From Sphingosinicella soli (GTDB lineage Bacteria > Pseudomonadota > Alphaproteobacteria > Sphingomonadales > Sphingomonadaceae), in NCBI RefSeq assembly GCF_014199685.1, contig NZ_JACHNZ010000009.1, forward strand, positions 36,094 to 100,093: 64,000 nt of DNA. Direction: 5' to 3'. Of the stretch, positions 46,252 through 55,309 are shown piece after piece. The translations under genes and the position numbers were made by a program. Each line of letters opens with the position of its first letter. Positions within the stretch are counted from its first letter, which is position 1. The notes under the pieces are model-generated. The model did not search any database and was not told the origin of the DNA. It saw only the letters and a list, made by a program, of their open reading frames with translations.

Positions 46252-46953
46252 TCAGGCGGCCGCGCCTGCGGTCGCCGTATCGATCTTCACGCCCGGCCCC
46301 ATCGTGGAGCTGATGGCGATCTTGCGAACATACTTGCCCTTGGCGCCCGACGGCTTCGCCTTGACGATGGCATCGACGAAAGCGTCGAAGTTCGCCCGGA
46401 GCGCCGCGTCGTCAAAGCTCGCCTTGCCGATGCCGCTGTGGATGATGCCGGCCTTTTCGACGCGGAATTCCACCTGGCCGCCCTTGGCCGCTTCCACGGC
46501 TTCGGCGACGTTCGGCGTGACGGTGCCGAGCTTCGGGTTCGGCATCAGGCCCTTGGGGCCGAGCACCTTGCCGAGGCGTCCGACGACACCCATCATGTCG
46601 GGGGTCGCGATGACGCGGTCGAAATCGCTGCGACCGTTCTGGATTTCTTCCATCAGGTCTTCGGCGCCCACGACTTCGGCGCCCGCCTTGCGCGCATCCT
46701 CGGCCTTGTCGCCGCGCGCGAACACCGCGACGCGAACGTCCTTGCCCGTGCCGCTCGGCAGGCGGACGACGCCGCGCACCATCTGGTCGGCATGGCGGGG
46801 ATCGACGCCGAGATTGAGCGCGACTTCGACGGTCTCGTCGAACTTGGAGCTTGCGAGGCTCTTCACCAGCGCGATGGCTTCGTCGATGCCGTAGAGCTTC
46901 TCACGGTCGACCTTGCCGGCCAGCGCCTTGGCCTTTTTCGTCAGCTTGGCCAT
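46252..46953 (-). CDS. rplA: Ribosomal protein uL1
   Basis: This 233-residue rRNA-binding protein begins [41 protein letters not shown] and [21 protein letters not shown] are hallmark segments. It forms the L1 stalk and can repress the L11-L1 message. The start codon is 2 bases past the rplK stop codon. Confidence 0.98.
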   Translation of the reverse strand: MAKLTKKAKALAGKVDREKLYGIDEAIALVKSLASSKFDETVEVALNLGVDPRHADQMVRGVVRLPSGTGKDVRVAVFARGDKAEDARKAGAEVVGAEDLMEEIQNGRSDFDRVIATPDMMGVVGRLGKVLGPKGLMPNPKLGTVTPNVAEAVEAAKGGQVEFRVEKAGIIHSGIGKASFDDAALRANFDAFVDAIVKAKPSGAKGKYVRKIAISSTMGPGVKIDTATAGAAA

Positions 46954-46955
46954 GT

Positions 46956-47387
46956 TCAGCCCTCCACCACTTCGAGGCCCATCGAGCGCGCGGAGCCCTC
47001 GATGATCTTCATTGCCGCGTCGATGTCGTTCGCCGACAGATCGACCATCTTCACCTGTGCGATCTCGCGGACGGCGGAACGCTTGATGGTTCCCGCGCTG
47101 TCCTTGCCCGGCGTCTTGGAGCCGGACTTGAGGTTCGCAGCCTTCTTCAGAAGGAAGGTGGCAGGCGGCGTCTTGGTGACGAAGGAGAAGCTGCGGTCGG
47201 CATAGACGGTGATGACCGTCGGCACCGGAGCACCCTTTTCCATTTCCTGCGTCTGGGCGTTGAACGCCTTGCAGAATTCCATGATGTTGACGCCGCGCTG
47301 ACCGAGCGCCGGCCCGAGGGGCGGCGACGGGGTGGCGGCGGCAGCCGGCACCTGCAGCTTGATATAGCCCGTAATCTTCTTGGCCAT
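46956..47387 (-). CDS. rplK: Ribosomal protein uL11
   Basis: This 143-residue protein is taken from the ATG at 47387 ([20 protein letters not shown]); an ATG 9 bases upstream is less likely. [20 protein letters not shown] is the family signature, and the C-terminal [11 protein letters not shown] is usual. It binds the GTPase-associated region of 23S rRNA with the stalk proteins. Confidence 0.98.
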   Translation of the reverse strand: MAKKITGYIKLQVPAAAATPSPPLGPALGQRGVNIMEFCKAFNAQTQEMEKGAPVPTVITVYADRSFSFVTKTPPATFLLKKAANLKSGSKTPGKDSAGTIKRSAVREIAQVKMVDLSANDIDAAMKIIEGSARSMGLEVVEG

Positions 47388-47484
47388 CGTTCTCACTCTC
47401 TTTCAAGTTTAGCGGTTCAGACGGCCACCCGAAGGCAGCCTCCCGCAGGCAACGCCCCTCCCCTTAACAGCGAGGGGTAAAAAA

Positions 47485-48024
47485 CTACTTCGTGCGCTCG
47501 ACCTGCTCGAAATCGAGTTCCACGGGCGTCGCGCGCCCGAAGATCGACACCGAAACCTTCACGCGGGCGCGATCGTAATCGATCTCTTCCACGAGGCCGT
47601 TGAAGCTGGCGAACGGACCGTCGAGCACGCGAACCTCGTCGCCGATCTCGAAGTTCACCTTCATCTTCGCCTTCGGCGCCTCGATGTGGTGACCCTTCGT
47701 CGAAAGGATGCGCGCGGCTTCCGCCTCGCTGATCGGCGAGGGCTTGCCGCTCGCGCCGAGGAAACCCGTCACCTTCGGCGTGTTCTTCACGAGGTGGAAC
47801 ACGTCGTCGGTCATGTGCAGCTTCGCCAGCACATAGCCGGGGAAATACTTCCGCTCGGCCTGCACCTTCTTGCCGCGGCGGATTTCCGTGACGGTCTCGG
47901 TCGGAACCTCGACCTCCTCGACAAGCGCCTCAAGACCCAGGCGCTTCGCTTCGTCGAGGATCGAATCGCGGACCTTGTTCTCGAAGTTCGAGTAGGCGTG
48001 AATGATGTACCAGCGCGCGGCCAT
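47485..48024 (-). CDS. nusG: Transcription termination/antitermination protein NusG
   Basis: This 179-residue factor has the NGN domain at residues ~4-110 (WYIIHAYSNFENKVRDSI, ERKYFPGYVLAKLHMTDD). The C-terminal KOW domain is F-x-IGDEVRVLDGPFASFNGLVEEID. It links RNA polymerase to Rho and to the ribosome. Between its stop and rplK lies another CCCCTCCCC palindrome remnant (about 47455-47477). Confidence 0.97.
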   Translation of the reverse strand: MAARWYIIHAYSNFENKVRDSILDEAKRLGLEALVEEVEVPTETVTEIRRGKKVQAERKYFPGYVLAKLHMTDDVFHLVKNTPKVTGFLGASGKPSPISEAEAARILSTKGHHIEAPKAKMKVNFEIGDEVRVLDGPFASFNGLVEEIDYDRARVKVSVSIFGRATPVELDFEQVERTK

Positions 48025-48044
48025 GCCCGTTTCGAACCTTCCCG

Positions 48045-48245
48045 TTATTTCGCGAAGTCGAGCAGGAACTGGACGATTCGGCCCAGCACCTGATCAACGC
48101 CCAGGAAGAACAGCGACAGAATGGTGGTCATAATGAGCACCATGATGGTGGTCACGATCGTCTCGCGGCGCGTCGGCCAGGTGACCTTGGCGGTCTCCTG
48201 ACGCACCTGCCGCACCAACGTACCCGGATTGGTCATCTTAGCCAT
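48045..48245 (-). CDS. secE: Preprotein translocase subunit SecE
   Basis: This 66-residue single-span subunit of the SecYEG channel has an amphipathic N-terminal stretch (LVRQVRQETAKVTWPTRRET) and the hydrophobic segment IVTTIMVLIMTTILSLFFLG. The TWPTRRE motif is diagnostic. It is 20 bases upstream of nusG and downstream of tRNA-Trp, the usual bacterial order. Confidence 0.96.
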   Translation of the reverse strand: MAKMTNPGTLVRQVRQETAKVTWPTRRETIVTTIMVLIMTTILSLFFLGVDQVLGRIVQFLLDFAK

Positions 48246-48371
48246 CTAACGCGCTCAATTCCCAAACAAAAACAGCCGACCGGCCGCGCCCTTTTCTTCC
48301 GGGCGGCGCCGGTTGACTGGTGAACCTCTACTCGCTCCCGAGCCTCCAAATCCGCCCTTTTCAGGAGAAAC

Positions 48372-48447
48372 TGGCAGGAGTGGAGGGACTCGAACCCACG
48401 GCCCTCGGTTTTGGAGACCGATGCTCTACCAACTGAGCTACACTCCT
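48372..48447 (-). tRNA. tRNA-Trp (anticodon CCA)
   Basis: The minus strand gives a 76-base cloverleaf. The acceptor stem is AGGAGTG/CACTCCT, the D-arm contains AGCTCAGTTGGTAGAGC, and the anticodon loop CTCCAAA holds CCA. The T-arm GTGGGTTCGAGTCCC and an encoded 3' CCA complete it. Confidence 0.97.
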
Positions 48448-48595
48448 AGAGCCCGGGAGCCGCGTCTATAATCGGCGGGCTTTGGCGGTGCAAGTCCTAT
48501 CGTTCGGGGGACGCGCGGGGTTGATCCGACCTCCCGCATGTGGGCACAAGGCGCGGAACCAGAGGCAGGCAGGAGACGTTCTTATCGGACATCGC

Positions 48596-49354
48596 ATGGG
48601 CACCGGCTCTCTCCGAAACGCGAATCCTTCGCATGCGGCGTCGCTGCCGCCACCGCTGGCGGCGATCGAACGCCCCGCGCTCTTTCTCGATTTCGACGGA
48701 ACACTCGTCGATCTGGCGCCGCAGCCCGGCGCCATACGCCTTGCCCCGCACCTCATGCCGCTGCTGGAAGCCCTCGGCCGGCGCCTTGAAGGGCGCCTTG
48801 CCATCGTGAGCGGGCGCGCACTTGCCGATCTCGCCGGCCATCTCCCCGCCCCCGCGCTCACGCTCTCCGGCTCTCATGGCGGGGAACTCCGCCTCGCGGC
48901 GGTTCCGGCGGACGCGGCGGGATCAGCCTTCCCCGAGGCCGCTCATCTGGAAGCGCTTGCCTTCGCCGCCGCGCACGGCCTCTTCGTCGAAGCCAAACCG
49001 CTCGGTTTCGCAATGCACTATCGGCAAGCGCCGGACGCCGAACGTGCGGTGCAGGTTTTTGCCGACGCACTCGGCGGACGCCACGGCCTCGCCGTCAAGG
49101 CCGGCAAGATGGTGACCGAACTGATGCCGCCGGGCATCGACAAAGGAAAGATCGTCGCAACGCTTATGGCCATGCCCGCATTCCGCAGTTCCACCCCCGT
49201 TTTCATCGGCGACGACGTGACCGACGAAGACGGCTTCAGTGCCGCCGCCGCCGCGCGAGGTTTCGGCGTGCTCGTCGGCGCGCCCCGCCCCACCGCCGCC
49301 GCCGCCCGCCTTGCCGATGTCGAGGCGGTGCATGCCTGGCTGGGCGCGCTGTGA
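48596..49354 (+). CDS. otsB: Trehalose-6-phosphate phosphatase
   Basis: This 252-residue HAD-superfamily enzyme removes phosphate from trehalose-6-phosphate. Motif I is DFDGTLVDLAPQP, with the nucleophile Asp followed by the acid Asp. SGSHGGELR is in the cap region, and FIGDDVTDEDGF is motif IV. The ATG at 48596 lacks a strong ribosome site, so the start is somewhat uncertain. It is the first gene of a tightly overlapping trehalose operon and ends in a GTGA overlap with the next start. Confidence 0.9.
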   Translation: MGTGSLRNANPSHAASLPPPLAAIERPALFLDFDGTLVDLAPQPGAIRLAPHLMPLLEALGRRLEGRLAIVSGRALADLAGHLPAPALTLSGSHGGELRLAAVPADAAGSAFPEAAHLEALAFAAAHGLFVEAKPLGFAMHYRQAPDAERAVQVFADALGGRHGLAVKAGKMVTELMPPGIDKGKIVATLMAMPAFRSSTPVFIGDDVTDEDGFSAAAAARGFGVLVGAPRPTAAAARLADVEAVHAWLGAL

Positions 49355-51135
49355 GTTCGCTCGAACTCTGGCCGATCGGCAACTGTCAGGTGAGCGGCCT
49401 TGTCGATGCCGACGCCCGCCTCGTCTGGGGCTGCGCGCCGCGTGTCGACGGCGATCCCGTGTTCTGCGCGCTGCTGAACAACGACGACGGCGGCGCGGCG
49501 CCCGGCGCGTGGATGTTCTCGCTCGAAGGCCAGATCTCGGCGCGTCAGGCCTATCGCCGCAACACGCCCATCCTCGTCACCCGGCTGGAGGACGCGGAGG
49601 GCGGCGCTGTCGATGTCATCGACTTCTGCCCGCGCTTCGAGCGGTCCGGCCGCATGTATCGCCCGGTGGCGTGGGTGCGCATCGTGCAGCCCGTCTCCGG
49701 CTCGCCGCGCCTGCGCGTCCGCCTCGCGCCGATGCGCGGTTACGGCCGCGAGGCCGCGCCGCGCACGAGCGGCACCAACCACATCCGCTTCCTGCTCGGC
49801 GACCAGACGCTGCGGCTCACCACCGATGCGCCCGTCGGCAATATCCTCGACAGCCGCCCGTTCCGGCTGGAGCGCCCCGCGCATTTCTTCCTCGGCCCCG
49901 ACGAGCCCTTTGCCGGCAACGTCTCGCGCGAGGTCGCCACCATGCTCGAACGCACGGAGAGCTATTGGCAGCACTGGGTGCGCGGGCTTGCGACGCCGCT
50001 CGAATGGCAGGACCATGTGATCCGCGCGGCCATCACATTGAAGCTCTGCCAGCACGAGGAAACCGGCGCCATCGTCGCGGCGCTCACCACCTCGATCCCC
50101 GAGTCCGCCGGTTCGGGACGGAACTGGGACTATCGCTACTGCTGGATCCGCGACGCCTATTACACCGTGCAGGCACTGAACCGGCTCGGCGCGCTCGACG
50201 TGCTCGAAAAATATCTCTCATACCTGCGCAATATCGTCGATGACGCGCAGGGCAGCCTGCAGCCGCTCTATGCCGTTTCGGGAGAGCGCGTCCTTGAGGA
50301 ATCCGTGGCGGACGGGCTCGCGGGGTATCGCGGCATGGGCCCCGTGCGCGTCGGCAACGCCGCCTACCTTCAGGTGCAGCACGACGTCTACGGCCAGATC
50401 GTGCTGCCGAACATCCAGGCGTTTATCGACCGGCGCCTGCTTCGCATGGCCAACCTCGACGACTTCCACAGCCTGGAAGCGATCGGCGAGATGGCGTGGC
50501 GCATGCACGATACGCCCGACGCGGGGCTGTGGGAGTTCCGCACCCGCACCGCCGTCCACACCTACAGCGCGGTCATGAGTTGGGCCGCGTGCGACCGTCT
50601 GGAAAACGCCGCCCGCATCCTCGGCCTGGAAGCGCGCGAGCGCTACTGGGCCGGACGCGCCGCAGCCATCCGCGAGGCGATCGAAACCCGCGCGTGGTCG
50701 GAGGACGCCGGCCATTTCGGCGCGTCCTTCGGCGGGCAGGAGCTGGACGCCAGCCTGCTCCAGCTCGTCGACCTGCGCTTCCTGCCCGCAGACGACCCGC
50801 GCATGGTCGCCACCTTCGCGGCCGTGGAGAAGGCGCTGCGGCGCGGCGAGCACATGCTGCGCTACGCCAGCGAAGACGATTTCGGACGGCCCGAAACCGC
50901 CTTCAACATCTGCACCTTCTGGCTGATCGAGGCGCTGCACGTCGCCGGGCGCGGCGAGGAAGCCCGCGCGCTGTTCGAACGCATGCTCGGCCACGCGACG
51001 CAGGCGGGGCTGCTTTCGGAGGACATGGATTTCGAAACGGGCGAGCTGTGGGGCAATTACCCGCAAACCTACTCGCTCGTCGGGATCATTAACTGTGCCG
51101 GTTTGTTATCCCGTTCGTGGAGCACGATTCGATGA
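49351..51135 (+). CDS. Glycoside hydrolase family 15 protein (glucoamylase/trehalase-like)
   Basis: This 594-residue protein starts with GTG overlapping the otsB stop. An N-terminal beta-rich domain (~1-200) precedes the (alpha/alpha)6 barrel. GSGRNWDYRYCWIRDAYYTVQAL is the GH15 signature (split WDYRYCWIRDA core). LLSEDMDFETGELWGNYPQTYS near the C-terminus should hold the second catalytic Glu region. No signal peptide is seen. GH15 members include glucoamylases and trehalases. Between otsB and otsA, the enzyme probably acts on trehalose or an alpha-glucan feeding trehalose turnover. Confidence 0.9.
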   Translation: MSSLELWPIGNCQVSGLVDADARLVWGCAPRVDGDPVFCALLNNDDGGAAPGAWMFSLEGQISARQAYRRNTPILVTRLEDAEGGAVDVIDFCPRFERSGRMYRPVAWVRIVQPVSGSPRLRVRLAPMRGYGREAAPRTSGTNHIRFLLGDQTLRLTTDAPVGNILDSRPFRLERPAHFFLGPDEPFAGNVSREVATMLERTESYWQHWVRGLATPLEWQDHVIRAAITLKLCQHEETGAIVAALTTSIPESAGSGRNWDYRYCWIRDAYYTVQALNRLGALDVLEKYLSYLRNIVDDAQGSLQPLYAVSGERVLEESVADGLAGYRGMGPVRVGNAAYLQVQHDVYGQIVLPNIQAFIDRRLLRMANLDDFHSLEAIGEMAWRMHDTPDAGLWEFRTRTAVHTYSAVMSWAACDRLENAARILGLEARERYWAGRAAAIREAIETRAWSEDAGHFGASFGGQELDASLLQLVDLRFLPADDPRMVATFAAVEKALRRGEHMLRYASEDDFGRPETAFNICTFWLIEALHVAGRGEEARALFERMLGHATQAGLLSEDMDFETGELWGNYPQTYSLVGIINCAGLLSRSWSTIR

Positions 51136-52529
51136 GCCGGCTGATTGTTATCTCGAACCGGGTTTCGGTTCCGAAGACGGAAAATGCAAGCGGGGCGCAG
51201 GGCGGACTTGCCGTTGCGCTCGGTGCCGCGCTGCGCGAGCATCGCGGCATCTGGTTCGGCTGGTCGGGACAGGAAACCGACAGCTTCACCGGCCATCTCG
51301 ATCTGCAGCGACAGCACGGTGTGACCACCGCAACGATCGATCTGGAATCGCAGGACATCGACGAATATTACAACGGCTACGCCAACCGCACGCTGTGGCC
51401 GCTGTTCCACCACCGCGTCGATCTCACCGAATACGAACGCAGCTTCGGCGAAGGTTATGAGCGCGTGAACGGGCGTTTCGCCGACAGCGTCGCGCCGCTG
51501 ATCGAGCCGGGCGACCTTGTCTGGGTTCACGATTACCACCTGCTGCCGCTCGGCAAGTTCCTGCAGGATCGGGGCATCCGCAACCGCATCGGCCTGTTTC
51601 TGCACATCCCCTGGCCGCCGACGCGGCTGTTCGTGTCGCTGCCCTTCCACGAGCGGCTGGTCGAGCACATGCTCCACTACGACGTCATCGGCTTCCAGTC
51701 GGAGGAGTGGCACGAATCCTTCTGTCATTATGTCGAAAAGGAGCTTGGCGGTCGGGTCGCGGCGGACGGCGGCACCATCGAATGGCAGGGCCGCAGCATC
51801 GTCACGCGCGCCTTTCCCATCGGTATCGATTATGCGGAGTTCGTGGAGGCCGGAGCCACCGAGGTGGCGCACCGCGCGCACGACCGCCTCCGCGCAAGCG
51901 CCGACGGCAAGAAGGTCATCATCGGCGTCGACCGCCTCGATTATTCGAAAGGCCTTGTCGAGCGTTTCGATTCCTATCACCGCTTCCTCACCGACCATCC
52001 CGAGGCGGCGAAAGACGTCGTGCTGCTTCAGATCGCGCCGCCCTCGCGCGAGGACGTGCATACCTATCAGGATATCCGAAACACGCTGGAACGATCGGCC
52101 GGGCACATCAACGGCGCCCACGCGGACATCGACTGGGTGCCGATCCGCTATGTGAACCAGGGCTATTCGCGCGCCGAGCTGGCGGGCTTCTACCGCGCCG
52201 CGCGCGTGGGCCTCGTCACCCCGCTGCGGGACGGCATGAACCTCGTCGCCAAGGAGTATGTCGCGGCGCAGGATCCAGACGATCCGGGCGTTCTCATCCT
52301 GTCGCGCTTCGCGGGCGCGGCGCTGCAGCTGCCCGATGCGCTGCTCGTCAACCCGCACAGCAGCGAGGAGGTCGGCGAAGCGATCGCCACCGCGCTCGCC
52401 ATGCCGAAGGAAGAACGCATCCGCCGCTGGCAGGGCATGATCGGCTCCGTCCGCGACGAAGACGTCATCGCCTGGCGCGACGATTTCGTCGCGGCGCTGA
52501 GCGGCCCGGCAGCGCGCGCCGCCGCATGA
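51132..52529 (+). CDS. otsA: Trehalose-6-phosphate synthase
   Basis: This 465-residue GT20 enzyme joins glucose from UDP-glucose to glucose-6-phosphate. Conserved parts include LIVISNRVSVPK at the N-terminus, WVHDYHLLPLGKFL, GLFLHIPWPPTRLF, GVDRLDYSKGLVERF and TPLRDGMNLVAKEYVA. The ATG overlaps the GH15 stop (ATGA). With otsB it provides trehalose as an osmotic and desiccation protectant. Confidence 0.96.
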   Translation: MSRLIVISNRVSVPKTENASGAQGGLAVALGAALREHRGIWFGWSGQETDSFTGHLDLQRQHGVTTATIDLESQDIDEYYNGYANRTLWPLFHHRVDLTEYERSFGEGYERVNGRFADSVAPLIEPGDLVWVHDYHLLPLGKFLQDRGIRNRIGLFLHIPWPPTRLFVSLPFHERLVEHMLHYDVIGFQSEEWHESFCHYVEKELGGRVAADGGTIEWQGRSIVTRAFPIGIDYAEFVEAGATEVAHRAHDRLRASADGKKVIIGVDRLDYSKGLVERFDSYHRFLTDHPEAAKDVVLLQIAPPSREDVHTYQDIRNTLERSAGHINGAHADIDWVPIRYVNQGYSRAELAGFYRAARVGLVTPLRDGMNLVAKEYVAAQDPDDPGVLILSRFAGAALQLPDALLVNPHSSEEVGEAIATALAMPKEERIRRWQGMIGSVRDEDVIAWRDDFVAALSGPAARAAA

Positions 52530-52530
52530 A

Positions 52531-52562
52531 AAAAGGGCCGGAGGCGAACCTCCGGCCCTTCG
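52531..52562. terminator. Bidirectional terminator between otsA and hsp20
   Basis: AAGGGCCGGAGG and CCTCCGGCCCTT form a 12-bp perfect stem with a CGAA loop. A-rich and T-rich flanks (GAAAAAA, CGTTTTC) serve both convergent genes. Confidence 0.85.
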
Positions 52563-52578
52563 TTTTCAGTCCTCCGGT

Positions 52579-53049
52579 TCAGGCGGCGTTGCGCACGCCC
52601 TCGATGACCGGCTGAGAGTCGTCGGCGCCGATCACGACCTTGCGCGGCTTCTTCGCTTCGGGGATTTCGCGAACGAGATCGATATTCAGAAGCCCGTTCG
52701 CATAGCTCGCGCCCGTCACCTTGATGATGTCGGCAAGCTGGAAGCGGCGTTCGAAGGCGCGCTTGGCGATGCCGCGATGAATGAATTCGCGGCCTTCGCC
52801 GTCCGTCTCGGCGCTCTTGCCGATCACGGTCAGGGTGTTTTCCTGTACCGTGATGTCAAGCTCGTCCTCGGCGAAGCCTGCGACCGCCATCGCGATGCGA
52901 TACGCGTTTTCGCCGGTCTTCTCGATATTATAAGGGGGGTATCCGCCGCCTTCATCGCCGCGCGCGGCGAATTCCGCCAGTCGGCTGAGGTTCTCGAAGC
53001 CGATCGACGAGCGAAGCAGCGGGGAAAGATCGAAAGTACGCATAGCCAT
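52579..53049 (-). CDS. Hsp20/IbpA-type small heat-shock protein
   Basis: This 156-residue chaperone begins MAMRTFDLSPLLRSSIGFEN. The alpha-crystallin domain spans ~36-135 (YPPYNIEKTGENAYRIAMAV through FQLADIIKVTGASYANGLLN). The C-terminal extension lacks a clear I-x-I end but contains VVIGADD. It holds unfolding proteins for refolding. The ATG follows GAAGGAT, the ribosome site that is part of a probable ROSE thermometer. Confidence 0.93.
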   Translation of the reverse strand: MAMRTFDLSPLLRSSIGFENLSRLAEFAARGDEGGGYPPYNIEKTGENAYRIAMAVAGFAEDELDITVQENTLTVIGKSAETDGEGREFIHRGIAKRAFERRFQLADIIKVTGASYANGLLNIDLVREIPEAKKPRKVVIGADDSQPVIEGVRNAA

Positions 53050-53077
53050 ATCCTTCTCTGTTCAAAGCAATATGTGG
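53050..53077 (-). promoter_or_regulatory. Probable ROSE-type RNA thermometer upstream of hsp20
   Basis: In the transcript, CATATTGCTTT pairs with the ribosome-site strand AGAGAAGGATATG across a GAAC loop. The TTGCT strand lies opposite AGGA, reproducing the U-A, U-G, G-G arrangement typical of ROSE elements of alphaproteobacterial hsp20 genes. A CCACATGGTGG hairpin lies further upstream. Heating would release the ribosome site. Confidence 0.6.
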
Positions 53078-53229
53078 TTCCTCGGCCCACCATGTGGCTG
53101 GACCTTGCCGGACAATCGGACCCCGAAACCGGGCATCCCTTCGCCGACGACGGTGAGGTGGTTGTTAACCCCTCTTGTTTCAAGATGGGCGTTGACCGGG
53201 GACCAATGAGGCGCGATGCAGTCGCGACC

Positions 53230-53691
53230 ATGACGATGAACGAACACACGCTGATAACGCCCAAGCTGGTGGCCGCGCTGTATACGGAAGCGATGCTGCT
53301 GGCCGACGAGGCCCGCGGCTATTTCGATACCGAAGGCCAGATGGAGCGCGCCGCGCTCGATCCGGTGCTGCGCGTCGCCTATTCGTGCGAGTCGCTGCGC
53401 GTCACGACGCGGTTGATGCACGTCGTTTCATGGCTGCTGGTCCGCAAGGCCGTGGCGGCGGGCGAAATGACCGAAGCTGAAGGCGAGGCGCCGGAACGCC
53501 GCCTCGGCCGCGCGGGGGATACGGAACTCGATTCGCTGCGTCTGGGCCAGCTTCCGCCGCGCGCCCGCGAAATCATCGATGCAAGCCGCGACCTCTACGA
53601 GCGCGTCAAGCGCCTCGACGACCAGTTCGCCACCGAAGTCCCCCTCTCCCCCGCTCGCGCGCTCCTCGGCAGGCTGGAGCGCTCGTTCTAG
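53230..53691 (+). CDS. DUF1465 family protein
   Basis: This 153-residue protein is characteristic of alphaproteobacteria. The segment FDTEGQMERAALDPVLRVAYSCESLRVTTRLMHVVSWLLV, here only summarised, is the family core at ~residues 35-75. A charged C-terminal helical part contains LPPRAREIIDASRDLYERVKRLD. The start is uncertain: ATG at 53230, 53236 or 53206 are all possible. The function is unknown. It is divergent from the hsp20 gene. Confidence 0.8.
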   Translation: MTMNEHTLITPKLVAALYTEAMLLADEARGYFDTEGQMERAALDPVLRVAYSCESLRVTTRLMHVVSWLLVRKAVAAGEMTEAEGEAPERRLGRAGDTELDSLRLGQLPPRAREIIDASRDLYERVKRLDDQFATEVPLSPARALLGRLERSF

Positions 53692-53727
53692 GGGTCCAGA
53701 ACGACCAGCCGACCGGCTGGCAAGATA

Positions 53728-54351
53728 TCACTGAAGCCTTAGCGGCGCGTCGCCCGGTCGCCACGGATCGAAGCGAAGCATGATCGCGGCGAACAGTGCC
53801 GATGCGAGATGACCGCGGAGCCATGCCTGAAGGCGGGGAAGCGGCTGCGCGTCGAACCAGGCGCGATCGGTTTCGGCAAACTGCCGCACGAAGGGGAAGA
53901 TCGCAACATCGGTCATGCCGCGCGCGTCTCCACAGAGATGAGCCTGCCCGGCGAGCCGCGCTTCGAGCACCCCGAGCAGCGCCAATCCCGCCGCGCGATG
54001 CTCGGCCGGGTCCGAGATGTGGCGATCGGGATATTTGTAGCGATCGAGGTGGTGCTTGAACGGGCCGTCATTGGCTTCGATCAGCGCGCGGTCCTCGCGC
54101 TCCAGCCAGCCTTCGGGATCGTTGCGTTCCAGCGACCAGCGCATGATTTCGATGCTTTCCTCGATCACGCCATCGGCGTGCACGATCACCGGGACGGTCG
54201 CCTTGGGCGACGCGGCGATCAGTGCCTCGGGCTTGCGCGAGAGCTTCACTTCGCGGATTTCGCAGACGGTGCCGCTGACCAGCAGCGCCATGCGGGCGCG
54301 CATGGCGTAGGGGCAGCGCCGGAAGCTGTAGAGGATCGGACTATCGCTCAC
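53728..54351 (-). CDS. Glutathione S-transferase family protein
   Basis: This 207-residue protein starts at a GTG (54351) within the 3' end of trhO, since the family N-terminus (ILYSFRRCPYAMRARMAL) begins there. The CPYA motif at ~residues 12-15 is the glutaredoxin-like active site. EESIEIMRWSL matches the glutathione-contacting segment. The C-terminal half is helical (ARGMTDVAIFPFVRQFA). It may detoxify electrophiles or reduce glutathione adducts; the substrate is unknown. Confidence 0.85.
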   Translation of the reverse strand: MSDSPILYSFRRCPYAMRARMALLVSGTVCEIREVKLSRKPEALIAASPKATVPVIVHADGVIEESIEIMRWSLERNDPEGWLEREDRALIEANDGPFKHHLDRYKYPDRHISDPAEHRAAGLALLGVLEARLAGQAHLCGDARGMTDVAIFPFVRQFAETDRAWFDAQPLPRLQAWLRGHLASALFAAIMLRFDPWRPGDAPLRLQ

Positions 54352-55297
54352 GCTGATCGGCCAGGCGGGCGCCGATATGCGCGGTGCCGCGCAGTTTGGC
54401 GAGCTGCTCCTGCCGGTCGCGTTCGGCATAACCGGCGCGCTGAGCGTCACTTCGCGCCGCGTGGCAGGCAGAACAGCTCACGCCGACAGTGTAAAGCGGT
54501 GAAGCGCGATCCAGGGAGCTGACCGGCCGTCGACAACCATGACACAGCACGTGGGTGCCGGCTTCGAGGCCATGGCCGACCGCGACGCGCTGGTCGAACA
54601 CGAAGCATTCCCCTTCCCAAAGGCTCTCGTCGGCCGGAACAGTCTCCAGATATTTGAGGATGCCGCCCTGGAGGTGATAGACATCCTCGATGCCTTCGGC
54701 CTTCAGGAAGGCGGTCGATTTCTCGCAGCGAATGCCGCCGGTGCAGAACATCGCGACCTTCGGTCGATCGACGGTGCCGAGCAACCGTTCACGTTCGGCG
54801 CGGAACCAGGCAGGAAAATCGCGGAAGCTGGCGGTCTTCGGATCGATAGCACCGGCAAAACTGCCGATCGCGACCTCGTAGTCGTTGCGCGTATCGATCA
54901 CGATGGTGCCGGGCTCGCTGATCAGCGCGTTCCAGTCCTGCGGCGAGACATAGTGCCCCGTCCCGGCGAGCGGATCAACGTGTTCTTGCCCCATCGTGAC
55001 GATCTCGCGCTTCACGCGCACTTTCATGCGGCGGAACGGCATCGTCTCGGCGGCCGAATACTTCACCTCAAGATCGGCGAAGCCCGGCAGGCTACGGATG
55101 AACGCCAGGACGTTTTCGATCGCATGGTCCGATCCGGCGATCGTGCCGTTCACTCCTTCACCGGCGAGCAGCAGCGTACCTTTGATGCCGGCGGCACAAC
55201 ACAGTCTTGCCAGTTCGCGGCGAACGGCGTCGCAATCATCCAGCCGAGCAAACTTGTAGAGCGCGGCGACGCGAACGGGAGAAGGTGAATCGGTCAA
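54341..55297 (-). CDS. trhO: tRNA uridine(34) hydroxylase (rhodanese-related, YceA family)
   Basis: This 318-residue enzyme forms 5-hydroxyuridine at the tRNA wobble position. The N-terminal ferredoxin-like region (GTLLLAGEGVNGTIAG) is followed by the rhodanese domain (IVIDTRNDYEVAIGSFAGAI) with active-site Cys185 in FCTGGIRCEKS. VYHLQGGILKYLE and a C-terminal cysteine cluster (CHGC, CSAC) complete the family layout. It is followed with an 11-base overlap by a GST gene. Confidence 0.93.
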   Translation of the reverse strand: MTDSPSPVRVAALYKFARLDDCDAVRRELARLCCAAGIKGTLLLAGEGVNGTIAGSDHAIENVLAFIRSLPGFADLEVKYSAAETMPFRRMKVRVKREIVTMGQEHVDPLAGTGHYVSPQDWNALISEPGTIVIDTRNDYEVAIGSFAGAIDPKTASFRDFPAWFRAERERLLGTVDRPKVAMFCTGGIRCEKSTAFLKAEGIEDVYHLQGGILKYLETVPADESLWEGECFVFDQRVAVGHGLEAGTHVLCHGCRRPVSSLDRASPLYTVGVSCSACHAARSDAQRAGYAERDRQEQLAKLRGTAHIGARLADQRER

Positions 55298-55309
55298 AAG
55301 AGCAGTCCG

